From the NCBI GenBank assembly GCA_947258805.1, contig CAMYJV010000146.1:1-10064 (forward strand): 10,064 nucleotides of DNA, given 5' to 3'. The notes under the pieces were generated by a model. That model saw nothing but the letters and a program-made list of their open reading frames with translations, was not told the DNA's origin and made no database searches. The position numbers were made by a program, and so were the translations under genes. This document shows positions 1 through 7,990 of the stretch, one piece after another (position 1 is the first letter of the stretch; each line of letters starts with the position of its first letter). The DNA is from an uncultured Gammaproteobacteria bacterium. Its GTDB lineage: Bacteria > Pseudomonadota > Gammaproteobacteria > GCA-2729495.

Positions 1-443
1 TTCGAGTTCGTGGCCCAGCCGGCAATGATTACGCCATAGACACCCAGCGAGGTGAGCGCCAGCACGAAAAGCAAGCCCGCGTCGATATCGGCAATGGCGA
101 AGCCCGGGAACAGCGGCACCACGGCCCACGCCGCCAGCGCCGGCACAATGGACAGCAATGGCGCAATCACGAACAGGAAGCGGTCGGAGCGTGCCGGCAA
201 AATCACCTGCTTCAGCAGCAGCTTGATGACATCGGCGAAGGGCTGAAAGTAACCGCCGGGTCCCACCCTGTTGGGGCCGATCCGGTTTTGAATCGCCCCG
301 ATAATCTTCCGCTCCGCCAGGGTCAGGTAGGCGACACTCAGAATCAGCACGACCACCAGGGGCAGAATATACAAGGTACTGGTCAGCACGCCCTGCAACA
401 GCGGCGGCAGCTCCAGCCAGAAGGATTCTGCCCAGCCAGTCAC
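1..443 (-). CDS. nuoH: NADH-quinone oxidoreductase subunit H (NuoH), 3' part outside window
   Basis: NuoH is a membrane subunit of complex I that joins the peripheral arm to the membrane arm and helps form the quinone-binding chamber. The window holds the first 147 codons; the gene runs past position 1. I translated the frame by hand. It starts at a GTG (443-441) that overlaps the nuoG stop as GTGA, which is why no ATG marks it. A first membrane helix lies at about residues 23-42. It is followed by the conserved loop with AERKIIGAIQNRIGPNRVGP (residues 43-62) and GGYFQPFADVIKLLLKQ, the family signature next to the quinone site. Further hydrophobic segments lie at about 90-112 and 123-143. The overlap with nuoG suggests coupled translation. 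The identification is secure from the signature loop and the position after nuoG. Confidence 0.95.
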   Translation of the reverse strand, partial: MTGWAESFWLELPPLLQGVLTSTLYILPLVVVLILSVAYLTLAERKIIGAIQNRIGPNRVGPGGYFQPFADVIKLLLKQVILPARSDRFLFVIAPLLSIVPALAAWAVVPLFPGFAIADIDAGLLFVLALTSLGVYGVIIAGWATNS

Positions 444-2548
444 GCGGCTTCGTCTCCCGCGTCGACGGGCGAACTGTCTCCACCCAGGGCATTGCGAGTG
501 AGCTGCAGTGAAGCCGACCGGCGCACCAATGCATCCACCTGGTAAATCGGTACGTGAAGGTTGACGGCCGTATCGCTGGCCGGTGACGGACCCGGCGTTA
601 CCGTTCCCTGCAGCGTGTTGTCTGGCCGCGGGTTGCCCGCCGTCGCCTGGACTGCATCCAGGACATCTGCAGCCGTTGCGTAGTTGCAGTCGGGCAATGC
701 CAGCAGGTTGCCCAGCACCCGCAAGACTTTCCAGCCCGGCCGGCTGTCGCCCACCGGGGCGGCAGCGGCTGCAAAACTCTGCCAGTCGCCGGCAGCATTC
801 ACAAAGGTGCCCGCGGTCTCGGCAAACGTGCCAACCGGCAACACGATGTCTGCATGCGCCGCGACACTGCCGGCCAGAAACGGCGTGACCGCAATGACTT
901 GCCCGGCTTTCTCCAGTGCCGCGACTCCCGGTCCTGCTGCACAATCATGTTCCGGCTCAATGCCGAACAGCACGAGGGTCGCGGGCGCATTGTTCAGGAG
1001 TTCGCCCGCGTGGTGTCCGATCACCGCCGGCTGATTCCCGCCCGGCCCGCGATGGGGCAGCACGCCGGCCAGGCTCAGACCTGCGGCGTTAGCGCCTTCC
1101 GGGATGTAGCCCAGCAGGGACCCGGTGCGTGATGCAAGCTCCGCCGCCAGCTGGCGCAGTTCTGCAAACCGCGGGTGACGCATGGCGATCTGCCCTAACA
1201 GCACCGCACCCTGCTCCGCCTGCTGGAGTGCGCCGACTACATCGTCGGCTGCCGCTATGCCACTAAGGCCGGCGCAAAGATCCTGGTCGATCCGTTCGCC
1301 CGCCACCGGGAACAGGTAGTCGTAATGCTCGGCATTCAACAAGTGCACCCGGGCGCCGCGTATCGCTGCCTTGCGCACCCGATGGGCCAGCAGTGGCACC
1401 TCCCTGCGCAGGTGGCTGCCAACAATCAGCATGGCGTCCAGGGTTTCGATGTCTGCCACTGGCATGCCCAGCCATGGGAACAACGGATCAACATCCTGCA
1501 GCCGGAAGTCTCGCCGCCGCAGGCGGTAGTCAATGCTGCCGGAACCCAGGTGGCGAATCAGCCGGGCCAGCAGGAAACCCTCCTCGACCGTCGCGTTCGG
1601 CGACACGAGGGCACCGGTGTCGGCCCCACTCCCGCGGAGCGCGTCGGCCGCGGCAGCCAGCGCATCGTCCCAGCTGCAGGGCTGCAGTTCGCCATTGCGC
1701 CGGAGCATGGGCGTGGTGATGCGATCGTCGGCGTAGATGCCTTCATAGCTGAAGCGGTCGCGGTCAGTGGCCCAGGTTTCGTTCAGGGCTTCGTTACGCT
1801 TGGGCACCACCCGTTTAACCAGGCCGTCGAGCACGTGCAGGTGCAGGTTCGCCCCGATGCAGTCGTGCGGCCCAACCACGTCGTGCTGTGACATCTCCCA
1901 CGCGCGCGCCGAAAAGCGATACGGCTTGTTGTTAAGGGCGCCTACCGGGCAGAGATCGATGATATTGCCCGACAGCTCGTGGTCGACGCTGTGCTGGATA
2001 TAGGTGCTGATTTCCATTTTTTCGCCGCGGCCAATGGTGCCCAGCTCCTGGATACCGGCAACTTCCTGCCCAAAGCGCACACAGCGCGTGCAATGAATGC
2101 AGCGAGTCATGTCCGTAGAAACCAGCGGCCCCAGGTCCAGGTCGGCCACCGCGCGCTTGCCTTCGGCATATCGCGAGACGCCGCGCCCAAAGCCCATTGC
2201 CAGATCCTGCAGCTCGCACTCGCCGCCCTGATCGCAGATTGGGCAATCCAGCGGATGATTGATGAGCAGAAATTCCATCGTCGCCTTTTGCGCGGAAATA
2301 GCCCGCTCGGACTTCGTCGACACTTTCATGCCCGGCGCAACCGGGGTTGCACAAGCAGGCAGCGGCTTAGCCACCTTCTCGACTTCCACGAGGCACATGC
2401 GGCAGTTGGCCGCGATGGACAGGTTTTCGTGGTAACAGAAGCGCGGCACGTAGATACCCGCTGCGTCCGTGACCTCGATCAACATTTGTCCCGGTCGCGC
2501 TTTCAGCGTCTGGCCGTTGACTTCAATTTCGATCTGTTCGTCAGTCAT
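440..2548 (-). CDS. nuoG: NADH-quinone oxidoreductase subunit G (NuoG), 702 aa
   Basis: NuoG is the large iron-sulfur subunit of the complex I NADH module and passes electrons from NuoE/F towards NuoI/B. The N-terminal ferredoxin-like domain has the 2Fe-2S (N1b) ligands C38, C49, C52 and C66. Next come the His-containing 4Fe-4S site H98, C102, C105, C111 (N3) and the second 4Fe-4S site C150, C153, C156, C200 (N4). The rest is a molybdopterin-oxidoreductase-like domain without apparent cofactor function. Where E. coli NuoG carries the Cys ligands of the extra cluster N7, this protein has only C230 (HDCIGANLHLHV), so N7 is probably absent. At 702 residues it is much shorter than E. coli NuoG, which I recall as about 908. 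The ATG at 2548 lies 15 nt after the nuoF stop, and the stop overlaps the nuoH GTG. Confidence 0.97.
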   Translation of the reverse strand: MTDEQIEIEVNGQTLKARPGQMLIEVTDAAGIYVPRFCYHENLSIAANCRMCLVEVEKVAKPLPACATPVAPGMKVSTKSERAISAQKATMEFLLINHPLDCPICDQGGECELQDLAMGFGRGVSRYAEGKRAVADLDLGPLVSTDMTRCIHCTRCVRFGQEVAGIQELGTIGRGEKMEISTYIQHSVDHELSGNIIDLCPVGALNNKPYRFSARAWEMSQHDVVGPHDCIGANLHLHVLDGLVKRVVPKRNEALNETWATDRDRFSYEGIYADDRITTPMLRRNGELQPCSWDDALAAAADALRGSGADTGALVSPNATVEEGFLLARLIRHLGSGSIDYRLRRRDFRLQDVDPLFPWLGMPVADIETLDAMLIVGSHLRREVPLLAHRVRKAAIRGARVHLLNAEHYDYLFPVAGERIDQDLCAGLSGIAAADDVVGALQQAEQGAVLLGQIAMRHPRFAELRQLAAELASRTGSLLGYIPEGANAAGLSLAGVLPHRGPGGNQPAVIGHHAGELLNNAPATLVLFGIEPEHDCAAGPGVAALEKAGQVIAVTPFLAGSVAAHADIVLPVGTFAETAGTFVNAAGDWQSFAAAAAPVGDSRPGWKVLRVLGNLLALPDCNYATAADVLDAVQATAGNPRPDNTLQGTVTPGPSPASDTAVNLHVPIYQVDALVRRSASLQLTRNALGGDSSPVDAGDEAA

Positions 2549-2563
2549 CGCTCGGTCTTACCA

Positions 2564-3867
<1,304 letters not shown>

Positions 3868-3871
<4 letters not shown>

Positions 3872-4313
3872 TCCAGGCCGTCGAGAATGTCATCGACCTC
3901 ATCGCGTGTGAGGTTCTCGTAGAACTTGTGATCCACCATCATCATCGGTGCACCGGTGCAGGCCGCGAGGCACTCGTATTCGGCCTTGAGAAACACGCGT
4001 CCATCCGGCCATCACCCCCGCAAAGCATGCAGGAAATATTGGTGCAGACGGAGACGCTGTGACGGCCGATGGGTCTGGTCTCGAACATCGAGTAAAAAGC
4101 GCCGACCTCGAACACCTGGATAGGCGGCAGTTCGAGATATTCGGCGACGGCTTCCATTAGCTCCGGCGTCAGGAAACCGTGCTCGTGCTGAACTGCGTGG
4201 AGCGCAGCGATCACGGCTGACCGCTGACGCCCTGCCGGAAACTTCTGCGTCCAACTATCGATCTCGGCGCGGACATGCGCCGAGAGCTCCACGCTTGTCG
4301 TAACGCCGGCCAT
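3868..4313 (-). pseudogene. nuoE: NADH-quinone oxidoreductase subunit E (NuoE), disrupted by internal deletion and frameshift
   Basis: NuoE is the small thioredoxin-like 2Fe-2S (N1a) subunit that pairs with NuoF. The ATG at 4313 opens a frame that is normal up to about residue 101 (ending NISCMLCGGD) and carries the first two cluster cysteines, C90 and C95. It then runs into 22 unrelated residues and stops at 3942, giving 123 aa. A second frame from about 4008 to 3868 encodes the expected C-terminus (PDGRVFLKAEYECLAACTGA and on, 46 residues) with the other two cysteines (codons 3972-3970 and 3960-3958). In E. coli NuoE about 25 residues lie between the second Cys and the DGR motif; here only about 7 remain. 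About 18 codons are missing and the frame changes, which fits a loss of 52 or 55 bp. The intact gene would encode about 165 residues. An automatic gene finder would report only 3942-4313. A mutation or an assembly error are both possible. Confidence 0.88.
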
Positions 4314-5566
4314 CAGCGGTCGATCTCCCCGAAAACGATGTCCTGGGTGCCGATTACCGCCACCACATCAGCCAGCATGTGTCCCTCGACCATCTCCTGC
4401 ATGGCCGACAAATGCGCGAAGCCTGGCGCGCGAACCTTCACGCGATAGGGCTTGTTGGCGCCGTCGGAGACGATATAGACGCCAAACTCGCCCTTCGGGT
4501 GTTCGACCGCCGCATAAGCTTCGCCCGCGGGCACCGTGTAACCCTCGGTGAACAGCTTGAAGTGGTGAATCAGGGCTTCCATGTCATCTTTCATGTCTTC
4601 GCGACTGGGCGGAACGAATTTCGGATCGTCCAGCATCACGGGCCCGGGGTTTTCCCGCAACCACTCCACGCACGCTCGCATGATGCGATTGGATTGACGC
4701 ATTTCTTCAACCCGCACCAGGTAGCGGTCGTAACAGTCACCGCTCACGCCCACCGGAATGTCGAAATCGATATCAGCGTACGCCTCGTAGGGCTGCGTCT
4801 TGCGCAGATCCCATTCCACGCCGGAGCCACGGAGCATTGGCCCGGTAAATCCCAGCTGCATCGCCCTCTCTGGCGACACCACCCCGATATTCACGGTGCG
4901 CTGCTTCCAGATACGGTTGTCCGTCAGCAGGTTCTCGTACTCGTCGACGCAGGCGGGGAAGCGCTCCGTGAAGTCCGTGACGAAATCCAGCAGCGAACCC
5001 TCGCGAGCCGCGTTGAGCCTCTTCACGTCTTTTTCGCTGCGCAGCGAAGACGGCTCGTAGCGGGGCATCTGCGCCGGCAGGTCACGGTACACGCCGCCCG
5101 GGCGGTAATACGTGGCATGCATGCGCGTGCCGGACACCGCCTCGTAGCAGTCCATCAGATCTTCACGTTCCCGGAAACAGAACAGGAACATGCTCATTGC
5201 GCCGATGTCGAGACCGTGCGCACCGAGCCACATCAGGTGGTTAAGGATCCGCGTCATTTCATCGAATAGCACGCGAATGTACTGCGCCCGCAAGGGCGGC
5301 TGTATCCCGAGTAATTTCTCAATTGCCAGGACATAGCCGTGCTCGTTGCACATCATGGACACATAGTCGAGGCGGTCCATGTAGCCGATGCTCTGGTTGA
5401 AGGGTTTGCTTTCGGCCAGCTTTTCCGTGGCCCGGTGTAACAGACCAATATGCGGATCAGCGTGCTGAATCACCTCGCCGTCCATCTCCAGCACCAGGCG
5501 CAACACGCCGTGCGCTGCCGGGTGCTGCGGACCGAAGTTCAGCGTGAAATTCTGGATCTCATTCAT
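4313..5566 (-). CDS. nuoD: NADH-quinone oxidoreductase subunit D (NuoD), 417 aa
   Basis: NuoD is the 49-kDa-type subunit of complex I, related to the large subunit of NiFe hydrogenases. With NuoB it forms the quinone-reduction site. The N-terminal motif [10 protein letters not shown] (residues 11-20) contains the conserved His of the quinone pocket. YYRPGG is at 153-158, and the protein ends in VFGEIDR, the usual C-terminus. The frame is open for 15 more codons upstream, but I chose the ATG at 5566 because it gives [16 protein letters not shown] and exactly the family length of 417. It also overlaps the nuoC stop in ATGAATGA, typical of coupled translation. The stop shares one base with the nuoE start. 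NuoC and NuoD are separate proteins here, unlike the NuoCD fusion of enterics. Confidence 0.97.
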   Translation of the reverse strand: MNEIQNFTLNFGPQHPAAHGVLRLVLEMDGEVIQHADPHIGLLHRATEKLAESKPFNQSIGYMDRLDYVSMMCNEHGYVLAIEKLLGIQPPLRAQYIRVLFDEMTRILNHLMWLGAHGLDIGAMSMFLFCFREREDLMDCYEAVSGTRMHATYYRPGGVYRDLPAQMPRYEPSSLRSEKDVKRLNAAREGSLLDFVTDFTERFPACVDEYENLLTDNRIWKQRTVNIGVVSPERAMQLGFTGPMLRGSGVEWDLRKTQPYEAYADIDFDIPVGVSGDCYDRYLVRVEEMRQSNRIMRACVEWLRENPGPVMLDDPKFVPPSREDMKDDMEALIHHFKLFTEGYTVPAGEAYAAVEHPKGEFGVYIVSDGANKPYRVKVRAPGFAHLSAMQEMVEGHMLADVVAVIGTQDIVFGEIDR

Positions 5567-6263
5567 CGCTGGACTCGGGGCGCAGGCCAGGCTCGTAACG
5601 ATTGTCGGCACGAATGACGCGTGGCACGAGGGTACGGGGCTCGATGCTCACCGGCTCATACACCACGCGCCCCTGCTCGGGGTCATAGCGCATCTCGAGA
5701 TTGCCGCTCAGCGGGAAATCCTTGCGGAACGGATGGCCGATGAAGCCGTAGTCGGTCAGGATACGGCGCAGGTCCGGATGACCGTCGAACAGGATGCCGA
5801 ACAGATCGAAGGCCTCGCGTTCGTACCAGTTGGCGCAACTCCACACGTCTACCATCGACGGCACCACGGGCGGGTTCGCCTCCCCGGTATACACCTTCAA
5901 CCTGACACGGTGATTCAGCGTGACCGACAGCAGGTGGTAGACCACCGCGAAACGCCGTGGATGCATGGGTTCGCCAACATCCGGGATAATGACATCCGTG
6001 ATGGCGGCCCGACTGAAGCCGCTGCGAGTCGCGCTGTCCGTTTTCCACTGCGCCTGGCCATAAGTGAGGTAGTCCACCCCGCAGAGATCAATCAGCATTT
6101 CAAAGCGGAATGCCGCCTCGTCGCGCAGAACGGTACCGACTTCGATCAGCTCCCCAGGAGCCACTTCATAAGTCAGTTCCCCGCAACTGGACGGCACTGG
6201 CTTTAACCGGTCGCCAAAACGCGCAGCAATATCCTCCGCAAGGGCGGCGTAACGTTTCTTCAC
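5559..6263 (-). CDS. nuoC: NADH-quinone oxidoreductase subunit C (NuoC), 234 aa
   Basis: NuoC is the 30-kDa-type subunit of the complex I peripheral arm and supports NuoD and NuoB; it carries no cofactor. The family signature [20 protein letters not shown] lies at residues 146-165, followed by [21 protein letters not shown] hydrophilic stretch at about 71-98 separates the first strands from the core, as I recall for Xanthomonas-type NuoC. The start is a GTG (6263-6261), 7 nt after the nuoB stop, with GGTGA about 7 nt upstream as a possible ribosome binding site. The end overlaps the nuoD ATG by 8 nt. The separate gene, rather than a nuoCD fusion, argues against an enteric host. Confidence 0.96.
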   Translation of the reverse strand: MKKRYAALAEDIAARFGDRLKPVPSSCGELTYEVAPGELIEVGTVLRDEAAFRFEMLIDLCGVDYLTYGQAQWKTDSATRSGFSRAAITDVIIPDVGEPMHPRRFAVVYHLLSVTLNHRVRLKVYTGEANPPVVPSMVDVWSCANWYEREAFDLFGILFDGHPDLRRILTDYGFIGHPFRKDFPLSGNLEMRYDPEQGRVVYEPVSIEPRTLVPRVIRADNRYEPGLRPESSDE

Positions 6264-6270
6264 CGGTTAT

Positions 6271-6804
6271 TCACCGCGCGATGGTCTGGGTCCGGCGGAT
6301 CTTCTTCTGCAACTGGATCACGCCGTAGAGCAGAGCCTCAGCCGTGGGCGGACAACCGGGTACGTAGACGTCCACCGGCACGATGCGATCGCAACCGCGC
6401 ACCACGGAGTATGAATAATGATAGTAGCCACCACCGTTGGCGCACGAGCCCATGGAGATTACCCACTTCGGGTCGGGCATCTGGTCGTAGACCTTCCGCA
6501 ACGGCGGCGCCATTTTGTTAGTCAGCGTGCCGGCCACGATCATCACGTCAGACTGCCGGGGACTGGGCCTAAAAATCACCCCGAACCGGTCGAGGTCGTA
6601 GCGAGCCGCACCGGCCTGCATCATTTCCACTGCGCAACAGGCGAGCCCAAAGGTCATGGGCCACAGCGACCCGGTGCGCGCCCAGTTGACGAGTTGGTCG
6701 ACTCTCGTGACGACAAAACCCCGCTGCTGAAAAGTTTCCGGGTCGCCCAAAGGCCACGCACCGGCAACGTCTGTACGAGCCGCCAGGTCAGCGCTCAATC
6801 CCAT
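6271..6804 (-). CDS. nuoB: NADH-quinone oxidoreductase subunit B (NuoB), 177 aa
   Basis: NuoB carries the terminal 4Fe-4S cluster N2, which hands electrons to ubiquinone at the interface with NuoD. The ligands are the adjacent pair C56-C57 ([12 protein letters not shown]), C121 ([10 protein letters not shown]) and C151 ([12 protein letters not shown]); all four are present. The frame is open further upstream to 6915, but that extension is antisense-like filler inside nuoA. I take the ATG at 6804, which gives [11 protein letters not shown], has AAAGGGG 7 nt upstream, and overlaps the end of nuoA by 10 nt. The length is normal for a NuoB with a short N-terminal extension before the conserved [16 protein letters not shown]. 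It sits between nuoA and nuoC in the usual operon order. Confidence 0.97.
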   Translation of the reverse strand: MGLSADLAARTDVAGAWPLGDPETFQQRGFVVTRVDQLVNWARTGSLWPMTFGLACCAVEMMQAGAARYDLDRFGVIFRPSPRQSDVMIVAGTLTNKMAPPLRKVYDQMPDPKWVISMGSCANGGGYYHYSYSVVRGCDRIVPVDVYVPGCPPTAEALLYGVIQLQKKIRRTQTIAR

Positions 6805-7151
6805 TCCAGCGCCCCTTTCTTCCACTCGTAAACGAAACCGACAACCAGTACGGCGAGGAATATTCCCATGGCCACGAGACCCGCCATGCCAATGGAATCC
6901 AGGGCCACAGCCCACGGAAACAGAAAGGCAATCTCGAGATCGAAAATAATGAAGAGGATCGCCACCAGGTAGTAGCGCACGTCGAACTTCATGCGGCTGT
7001 CCTCGAAAGGCTCAAAACCGCATTCATAGGGCGAAAGTTTTTCGGCGTCAGTACCACTGCGGCCAAACACCAGCCCGATTGCCAGCATCACCAAGCCAAT
7101 ACCCAGGGCAATCCCCAGGAAGACGAGCACTGGCAAGTACGCTTGCAGCAA
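6795..7151 (-). CDS. nuoA: NADH-quinone oxidoreductase subunit A (NuoA), 118 aa, TTG start
   Basis: NuoA is a small membrane subunit of complex I with three helices (about residues 4-29, 60-82 and 87-108) that lies at the junction of the two arms. Family motifs are PYECGFEP (41-48) and [11 protein letters not shown] (70-80). The frame stays open to an ATG at 7271, but that start would add 40 residues unlike any NuoA ([12 protein letters not shown] and on) encoded inside the repeat and promoter region. I choose the TTG at 7151-7149. It has a good ribosome binding site, AGGGAG at 7158-7163, spaced 6 nt. It yields the family's usual 118 residues beginning [13 protein letters not shown], and it lies just downstream of the likely promoter. 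This is the first gene of the nuo operon. Confidence 0.93.
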   Translation of the reverse strand: MLQAYLPVLVFLGIALGIGLVMLAIGLVFGRSGTDAEKLSPYECGFEPFEDSRMKFDVRYYLVAILFIIFDLEIAFLFPWAVALDSIGMAGLVAMGIFLAVLVVGFVYEWKKGALEWD

Positions 7152-7170
7152 GACCGGCTCCCTCAACCAA

Positions 7171-7186
7171 GTCCGTAATTCTATCA
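7171..7186 (-). promoter_or_regulatory. Likely promoter of the nuo operon (extended -10)
   Basis: On the minus strand TGATAGAAT (7186-7178) is an extended -10 element: TGn followed by TAGAAT, which matches 5 of 6 consensus bases. No good -35 is visible at 16-18 nt (TTCTTC at best), which fits an extended -10 promoter. Transcription would begin near 7171, leaving a leader of about 20 nt with AGGGAG before the TTG start of nuoA. The position, between the tRNA terminator and the first nuo gene, is right for the operon promoter. This is inferred from sequence only. Confidence 0.5.
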
Positions 7187-7246
7187 ACGCGCATCGCGCA
7201 GAAGAAATGGAATTTGGACTATCTGCGGTAATTACGGAGACGCTGC

Positions 7247-7506
7247 GCCCACCAGGGCGTGGATCCACCACGACACCAAGACCCCGCCGGGCGTCCGGCG
7301 ATCGCCACCATCAAGAAAGGCCCAGAAGGAGGTGCCCGACGCAAAACGAAGCGGGCCGGACTCGAACCTTGCCCCCACCGGGGTGTGGATTGGCCGCGCC
7401 ACAAAGACCCCGCCAAGACCCCTGCCGGGCTTTCGCCCGGCGGCACCATTAAAAAGGGCCCCGCTTCGGGGCCCTTTTTAATGGTGCCGATGGCCGGACT
7501 CGAACC
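7247..7506 (-). repeat. Two diverged tandem units carrying a tRNA-Leu T-arm fragment
   Basis: The 15-nt T-arm sequence GGTTCGAGTCCGGCC of the tRNA-Leu (minus strand, 7506-7492) recurs exactly at 7368-7354, 138 nt away. Flanking sequence repeats with it. Positions 7303-7323 match 7441-7461 at 17 of 21 bases with the same 138-nt offset. Positions 7251-7264 match 7377-7390 at 12 of 14, and 7278-7288 match 7404-7414 exactly, both with a 126-nt offset. The 12-nt difference is explained by an extra copy of AAGACCCCKGCC at 7415-7426 in the tRNA-proximal unit. The units are thus about 7247-7368 and 7373-7506. The proximal unit also holds a stem GCCGGGC-GAAA-GCCCGGC (7441-7424, GNRA-type loop). The distal unit holds CGCCC-TGGT-GGGCG (7259-7246) and the palindrome GGCGATCGCC (7297-7306). 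This 330-nt stretch has no convincing protein gene. Confidence 0.8.
7451..7479 (-). terminator. Rho-independent terminator after tRNA-Leu (works in principle both ways)
   Basis: The core is a 7-bp all-GC stem, GGGCCCC/GGGGCCC (7456-7462 with 7468-7474), closed by a 5-nt loop. It is flanked by five A's before and five T's after on either strand. On the minus strand it follows the tRNA CCA end by only 2 nt, so it should end the tpiA-secG-tRNA transcript and insulate the nuo operon. The symmetry extends to a perfect 21-bp inverted repeat at 7442-7488, in which the outer 7 bases are the tRNA 3' terminus and its mirror copy. Confidence 0.9.
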
Positions 7507-7566
7507 GGCACGGCTTGCGCCACTGCCCCCTCAAGACAGCGTGTCTACCAATTCCACCACATCGGC
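7482..7566 (-). tRNA. tRNA-Leu (anticodon GAG)
   Basis: This 85-nt class II tRNA reads CUC and CUU leucine codons. The acceptor stem GCCGATG pairs with CATCGGC, followed by discriminator A73 and a genome-encoded CCA. The D-arm contains GTGGAATTGGTAGAC. The anticodon stem CTGTC/GGCAG encloses the loop TTGAGGG, with the anticodon GAG at 7532-7530. The long variable arm is GGC-GCAA-GCC, and the T-arm is GCCGG-TTCGAGT-CCGGC. It begins 19 nt after the secG stop, with no room for its own promoter outside secG, so it is probably processed from the secG mRNA. A strong terminator follows immediately. The same order, secG then tRNA-Leu, is known in other gammaproteobacteria. Confidence 0.97.
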
Positions 7567-7585
7567 AAGTTTGAATCGCCTGGAG

Positions 7586-7990
7586 TCAAGGCGCGGGCGG
7601 GGCCTCTGGCTCACCCTGGGGCTCACCCGCGGGATCAGCCAAACCCGGCAGGGCCGGCAACGCGTCCAGATCCAGGGGTTCTTCAGGCGTCATTGGAACG
7701 AGCCCCGTCTCCACCTCGACCGGTTCGTCGACAATGCTGCGGCTCACCGGCCGCTGCGACCCTATGTAGGCCAGAGCCAGGCTGCTGACGAAAAACAAGG
7801 TGGCCATCACCGCCGTAGAGCGGGACAGGAAATTTGCCGAGCCCTTGGCACCAAAAACGGTGCCCGATGCGCCCGCACCAAACGCCGCGCCGGCCTCAGC
7901 CCCCTTGCCTTTCTGCAGCAATACCAGGCCGATAATTGCTGCCGACACGACGACGTGACCGACCAGCAGCACGGTATGAAGATCAATCAT
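7586..7990 (-). CDS. secG: Preprotein translocase subunit SecG, 134 aa
   Basis: SecG is the small accessory subunit of the SecYEG protein-export channel in the inner membrane and aids SecA-driven translocation. Two membrane helices lie at about residues 4-25 and 57-77. Between them is the conserved cytoplasmic loop LLQKGKGAEAGAAFGAGASG (24-43), followed by TVFGAKGSANFLSRSTA. After the second helix comes an acidic, Pro-rich tail of about 55 residues with low-complexity character, common and variable in SecG. The ATG at 7990 overlaps the tpiA stop (ATGA), so translation is likely coupled. A tRNA-Leu follows 19 nt after the stop. The identification is firm from the loop and the context. Confidence 0.96.
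   Translation of the reverse strand: MIDLHTVLLVGHVVVSAAIIGLVLLQKGKGAEAGAAFGAGASGTVFGAKGSANFLSRSTAVMATLFFVSSLALAYIGSQRPVSRSIVDEPVEVETGLVPMTPEEPLDLDALPALPGLADPAGEPQGEPEAPPAP

Noticed and set aside
1325..1891. Plus-strand open frame of 188 aa opposite nuoG
   Set aside because: It is a shadow of nuoG with no family signature.
3933..4050. Programmed frameshifting as an explanation for the two nuoE frames
   Set aside because: A simple +1 or -1 slip would join the frames but would still lack about 18 conserved residues of the thioredoxin-like fold. I also see no clear slippery site with a stimulating structure. Deletion or assembly error explains it better.
4379..5269. Plus-strand open frame of 296 aa opposite nuoD
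   Set aside because: It is a long shadow frame caused by high GC on the opposite strand of a clearly conserved gene. It is His/Arg-rich, has no domain and no fitting context.
7246..7480. CRISPR array or integrative element boundary
   Set aside because: There are only two diverged units, no short identical repeats with unique spacers, and no cas, integrase or transposase gene. Housekeeping genes continue on both sides. The T-arm copy resembles an attachment site but stands without any element.
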